DNA of 64,000 nt from Paenibacillus naphthalenovorans. GTDB lineage: Bacteria > Bacillota > Bacilli > Paenibacillales > NBRC-103111. Below the pieces are notes generated by a model. The model did not search any database. It had not been told where the DNA came from and saw nothing but the letters and a program-made list of their open reading frames with translations. The DNA lies in the NCBI RefSeq assembly GCF_900099895.1, contig NZ_FNDY01000014.1, forward strand, positions 1-64,000, given 5' to 3'. Made by a program: the position numbers and the translations under genes. Below, one piece after another: positions 61,859 through 64,000 of this stretch (position 1 is its first letter; every line of letters begins with the position of its first letter).

Positions 61859-61933
61859 AAAGCGGTCTGCTTTGCTTATGGCAAGCAAATCACGCAGACC
61901 GCCGGCGAATGAGGGGAACGATATGTTTCATAC
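61859..61933 (+). repeat. Right copy of the hairpin repeat flanking the catabolic block
   Basis: This ~75-bp sequence matches 48235-48306 in the same orientation. Here the hairpin arms are intact: GCGGTCTGC (about 61863-61871) and GCAGACCGC (about 61894-61902), with inner TTTGCTT/AAGCAAA. Together the two copies bracket the gntR-through-dioxygenase block, though the HpaB gene at 46.7 kb lies outside. Confidence 0.72.
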
Positions 61934-61950
61934 AAGGAGAACAGTTATTT

Positions 61951-62541
61951 TTAAACCAGCCTGAGCTTACGTTTGATCACAGCGTAAATAAGTATTCCCG
62001 CCAAGACCGCAAGGGCAATGGGCGTCAAGTACTGCTTGGCCAATGGAGCTACGTGCTCCCACTGCGGGCCCAGCTTGTATCCCAGGTACACATACAGGGA
62101 AGTAATCGGGAGCATGGCCAAAAAGGTATACGCCGAAAATTTAAGCACATTCATTTTGGCTATACCGCAGGGGATTGAAATGAACGTTCGTACCCCCGGC
62201 AAAAATCGTCCGAAGAAAGCCACTCCGCCGCCATACTTTTCAAAAAAACGATCCGAGGCCTGCAGCTGCCGGGAACGGATAAAGAAATACTTTCCATATT
62301 TTTCAATAAACGGCCTGCCGCCATATCTCCCCAGCAGATATAAGGTGAGAGGTCCGGTGGTTCCGCCAATCGTTCCGGCCAGGATCGTCGGAAGCAATTG
62401 AAAGTCCCCTTGAAAGACCCAGTAGCCTGCTAAAGGAAGCACGAGCTCAGCCGGCACAAATTCAAAGGTAAGGGCGATAACGAGACCGGAATAAGACAGC
62501 CTCTTCAGGAAATGAATGAATTCAAGGATTAACCGTTCCAT
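61951..62541 (-). CDS. DedA/VTT-domain membrane protein (second copy)
   Basis: The 196-residue DedA protein has four or five helices and the signature RFLPGVRTFISIPCGIAKMNVLKFSAYTFLAMLPITSLYVYLGYKLG. It resembles but is not close to the copy at 43 kb. It is the first ordinary chromosomal gene after the repeat. The right repeat begins 18 bp past its stop codon. Confidence 0.87.
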   Translation of the reverse strand: MERLILEFIHFLKRLSYSGLVIALTFEFVPAELVLPLAGYWVFQGDFQLLPTILAGTIGGTTGPLTLYLLGRYGGRPFIEKYGKYFFIRSRQLQASDRFFEKYGGGVAFFGRFLPGVRTFISIPCGIAKMNVLKFSAYTFLAMLPITSLYVYLGYKLGPQWEHVAPLAKQYLTPIALAVLAGILIYAVIKRKLRLV

Positions 62542-62668
62542 TGAAAACTCCTTTATATAAATTGGAAATCTATCCTACTTATTATAGAAAATAGTATCCG
62601 CCTGTTTCAAGTGATCCCGGAATCCAACCAGGGACCTGCCGCGGCCGATCCCTGTGTTGATTCTAACA

Positions 62669-63331
62669 TTACAAGATTTTAATTTGATCGGAACGATAGA
62701 TTCGCATTCCTTTACTTCCCTTCTTAGCCGCTTGTATCATTCCTTGTGCCACCGCGGTCCCGGTAATAGGTTTATATTGTCGCAAGCCTCCGATCATTAG
62801 GAATGAAAACAAGCCGCCGAGGATCTCCGCCATTTTTTCACCGAATCGAAACTCATCCCGCTGCCCCAGCAAAAGCGAGGGTCTGAAGATATGTAATGAA
62901 GGTAAATCCAGGTCCTTGAGGCTTTCTTCCACTTCTCCCTTCACCTGGCTGTAGAAGAACAGGGAATCCTTGGAGGCTCCCATGGCGGAGACGATCAAAA
63001 ACGACGAAGCACCGTACTTTTTGGCCAGTCGTCCAAGCTGTACAGGATAATCGAAATCTACTTTACGGAATTGCTCTTTGGTTTTGGCCTTCCGTATGGT
63101 TGTGCCCAAAGCGCAAAATACATGAGAACCGTTCAGATCATCCTTTATAGCCTGCTCAAGCGGTCCCTCTTCCCAATCGGTCATTCGCTGGATCAGCTTT
63201 TCATGATTCAGCTCGATCGGACGTCTGACCAAAGCGATGACCTTGTCATACTCAAGGTCCGACAAAAGAAGTCTGACCAGCTCGCGGCCGACCAATCCCG
63301 TCGCTCCGGCTACTATCGCTGTGTTTTTCAT
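62669..63331 (-). CDS. NAD(P)-binding oxidoreductase, HTATIP2/YwnB-like
   Basis: The 220-residue protein starts MKNTAIVAGATGLVGRELVR with a Rossmann GxxGxxG motif, and includes LIVSAMGASKDSLFFYSQVKGEVEE (Tyr-x-x-x-Lys site) and IFRPSLLLGQRDEFRFGE. It belongs to the NAD(P)H-binding, NmrA/HTATIP2-like group with no settled substrate. Start at the ATG following GGGGAGGCCGTG. Confidence 0.82.
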   Translation of the reverse strand: MKNTAIVAGATGLVGRELVRLLLSDLEYDKVIALVRRPIELNHEKLIQRMTDWEEGPLEQAIKDDLNGSHVFCALGTTIRKAKTKEQFRKVDFDYPVQLGRLAKKYGASSFLIVSAMGASKDSLFFYSQVKGEVEESLKDLDLPSLHIFRPSLLLGQRDEFRFGEKMAEILGGLFSFLMIGGLRQYKPITGTAVAQGMIQAAKKGSKGMRIYRSDQIKIL

Positions 63332-63430
63332 CACGGCCTCCCCGTTATCTCTTTTTTATGTACAGCTGCCCTCGTTATATTTATAGTAATGGGACGCCAT
63401 TATAAACTCAACCTTTAAGCAGATAAACCA

Positions 63431-63463
63431 CAAAAAGCCCTCTACAGTTTATCGTCTAGGGCC
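63431..63463 (-). terminator. Terminator after the small hypothetical gene
   Basis: On the minus strand GGCCCTAGAC...GTAGAGGGC is followed by TTTTTG, about 65 bp after the 63527 stop codon. Confidence 0.75.
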
Positions 63464-63526
63464 TGCGCGTGTAAATGGAAGAAGCTTCTCACCGGTGCTT
63501 TTCCATTCTATATTCGGCTGTTTTCA

Positions 63527-63832
63527 TTATAATATTTGCATGCTTTCGATATGCTTCTTGGTTTCCGGGGTACCTAATTCATAGATCAATGAATAAATAT
63601 CGTGCAAGCCCATGTCATACGCATCATTCGATGCATCGTAATGATAAGGAACACCGGCCGCATGGGTCCGAAGAAAATTGTCATTTTCTATGTAATATTG
63701 ATCCTCGAACAGTTCTTGAAGTTTGACAATTTCCTCCGGTGTGGCTTCTATTTCGAATTCGTAAGCCGCATCGCCTTGGTTGGCCATGATTGTCCCCGCC
63801 TGCACCGATACATAATACTTGTTTTTGTCCAT
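63527..63832 (-). CDS. Hypothetical acidic protein
   Basis: The 101-residue acidic protein begins MDKNKYYVSVQAGTIMANQGDAAYEFEIEATPEEIVKLQELFE. I recognise no named family, but the RBS TGGAGGATAGGT is good and a terminator follows. Middle helix EEIVKLQELFEDQYYIENDNF and a His/Tyr-rich turn THAAGVPYHYD are visible. It follows a membrane-protein gene by 13 bp. Confidence 0.6.
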   Translation of the reverse strand: MDKNKYYVSVQAGTIMANQGDAAYEFEIEATPEEIVKLQELFEDQYYIENDNFLRTHAAGVPYHYDASNDAYDMGLHDIYSLIYELGTPETKKHIESMQIL

Positions 63833-63845
63833 ACCTATCCTCCAT

Positions 63846-64000
63846 TTACCGAGTTAAATACATGACTAATATTGCTCCCAATGCAAGTATGATTGGAAAT
63901 AATATATTCGCAATTAATATCGGGTTTGCCAGAATCGGATGTTTGATCGTCGTTTCATTCATGCCTTTGTCTAATTCTTTATGTTGTTGATTGCGTATGG
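63846..64000 (-). CDS. Partial membrane protein cut by the window edge
   Basis: An open frame on the minus strand enters from the right edge and ends at a TAA at 63846-63848. Its last 50 residues include HPILANPILIANILFPIILALGAILVMYLTR, one clear transmembrane helix near the C terminus. The gene's start is outside the window (an internal ATG at about 63959 lacks an RBS). It lies 13 bp upstream of the 101-residue gene, suggesting one transcript. Confidence 0.5.
   Translation of the reverse strand, partial: IRNQQHKELDKGMNETTIKHPILANPILIANILFPIILALGAILVMYLTR

Overview
The window looks like chromosomal DNA from a Gram-positive, spore-former-type Firmicute, most likely the family Paenibacillaceae. 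The grounds are a perR-ygzB-ygxA-rRNA neighbourhood that is also found in Bacillus subtilis, strong AGGAGG ribosome-binding sites, intrinsic terminators, S-layer-homology proteins, a YjcZ-like small protein and GatCAB. It contains no tRNA and no complete mobile element. Species cannot be settled from the sequence alone.

Left part (1-14 kb) is mostly housekeeping. It holds the 5' end of a 16S gene on the minus strand with two promoters and a leader, a TPP-riboswitch-controlled thiS-thiG pair, ygxA, ygzB, an SH3/glycosidase-18 protein, perR, an ECF sigma/anti-sigma operon with a membrane protein and a DUF4097-type protein, an MgtC-like protein, a GNAT acetyltransferase and gatCAB.

Middle part (14-33 kb) is one long minus-strand surface-structure locus. 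A leader containing a terminator precedes a Ser/Thr kinase fused to a TadZ-like ATPase domain. Then come cpaB, tadZ, tadA/cpaF, tadB, tadC, a 58-residue secreted or anchored peptide and a TadE/F-like gene. The locus ends with two tandem copies of an [SLH protein + giant CARDB/PKD protein] module. The distal copy is intact, with a 2140-residue protein. The proximal copy of the giant gene is a truncated pseudogene with two frameshifts. A structured leader precedes the proximal SLH gene.

33-45 kb holds a ugpA-ugpE-ugpB-type uptake operon preceded by three PhoP-box-like hexamers at 11-bp spacing, an FAD-dependent dehydrogenase, a TetR/membrane-transporter pair, a His-rich small membrane protein, a metallo-beta-lactamase-fold/thioredoxin pair, a DedA protein, a membrane-anchored cupredoxin and several small hypothetical genes.

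44.8-61.9 kb is an accessory aromatic-catabolism region of more AT-rich DNA. It begins with a sulfone-metabolism relic (sfnG' fused to 'sfnC) and a TetR/HpaB-type monooxygenase pair. Next come a GntR regulator and two minus-strand operons. The upper one encodes a Rieske dioxygenase alpha/beta pair, an SDR dehydrogenase, a YciI-like protein and a 68-residue protein. The lower one encodes a C-C hydrolase, an HpaB-type oxygenase, an SDR, a cupin, two extradiol dioxygenases, a flavin reductase and the full hydratase/aldolase/acetaldehyde-dehydrogenase set. Together these could take an aromatic compound through ring hydroxylation and meta cleavage to pyruvate and acetyl-CoA. An 11-mer, CTA(A/G)TATCTTA, recurs at three of the cluster's promoters. 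A roughly 75-bp hairpin-forming repeat lies in direct orientation at both ends of the GntR-to-dioxygenase block.

The right end (62-64 kb) returns to ordinary genes: a second DedA protein, an NAD(P)-binding oxidoreductase, a small hypothetical protein and a partial membrane protein cut by the window edge.
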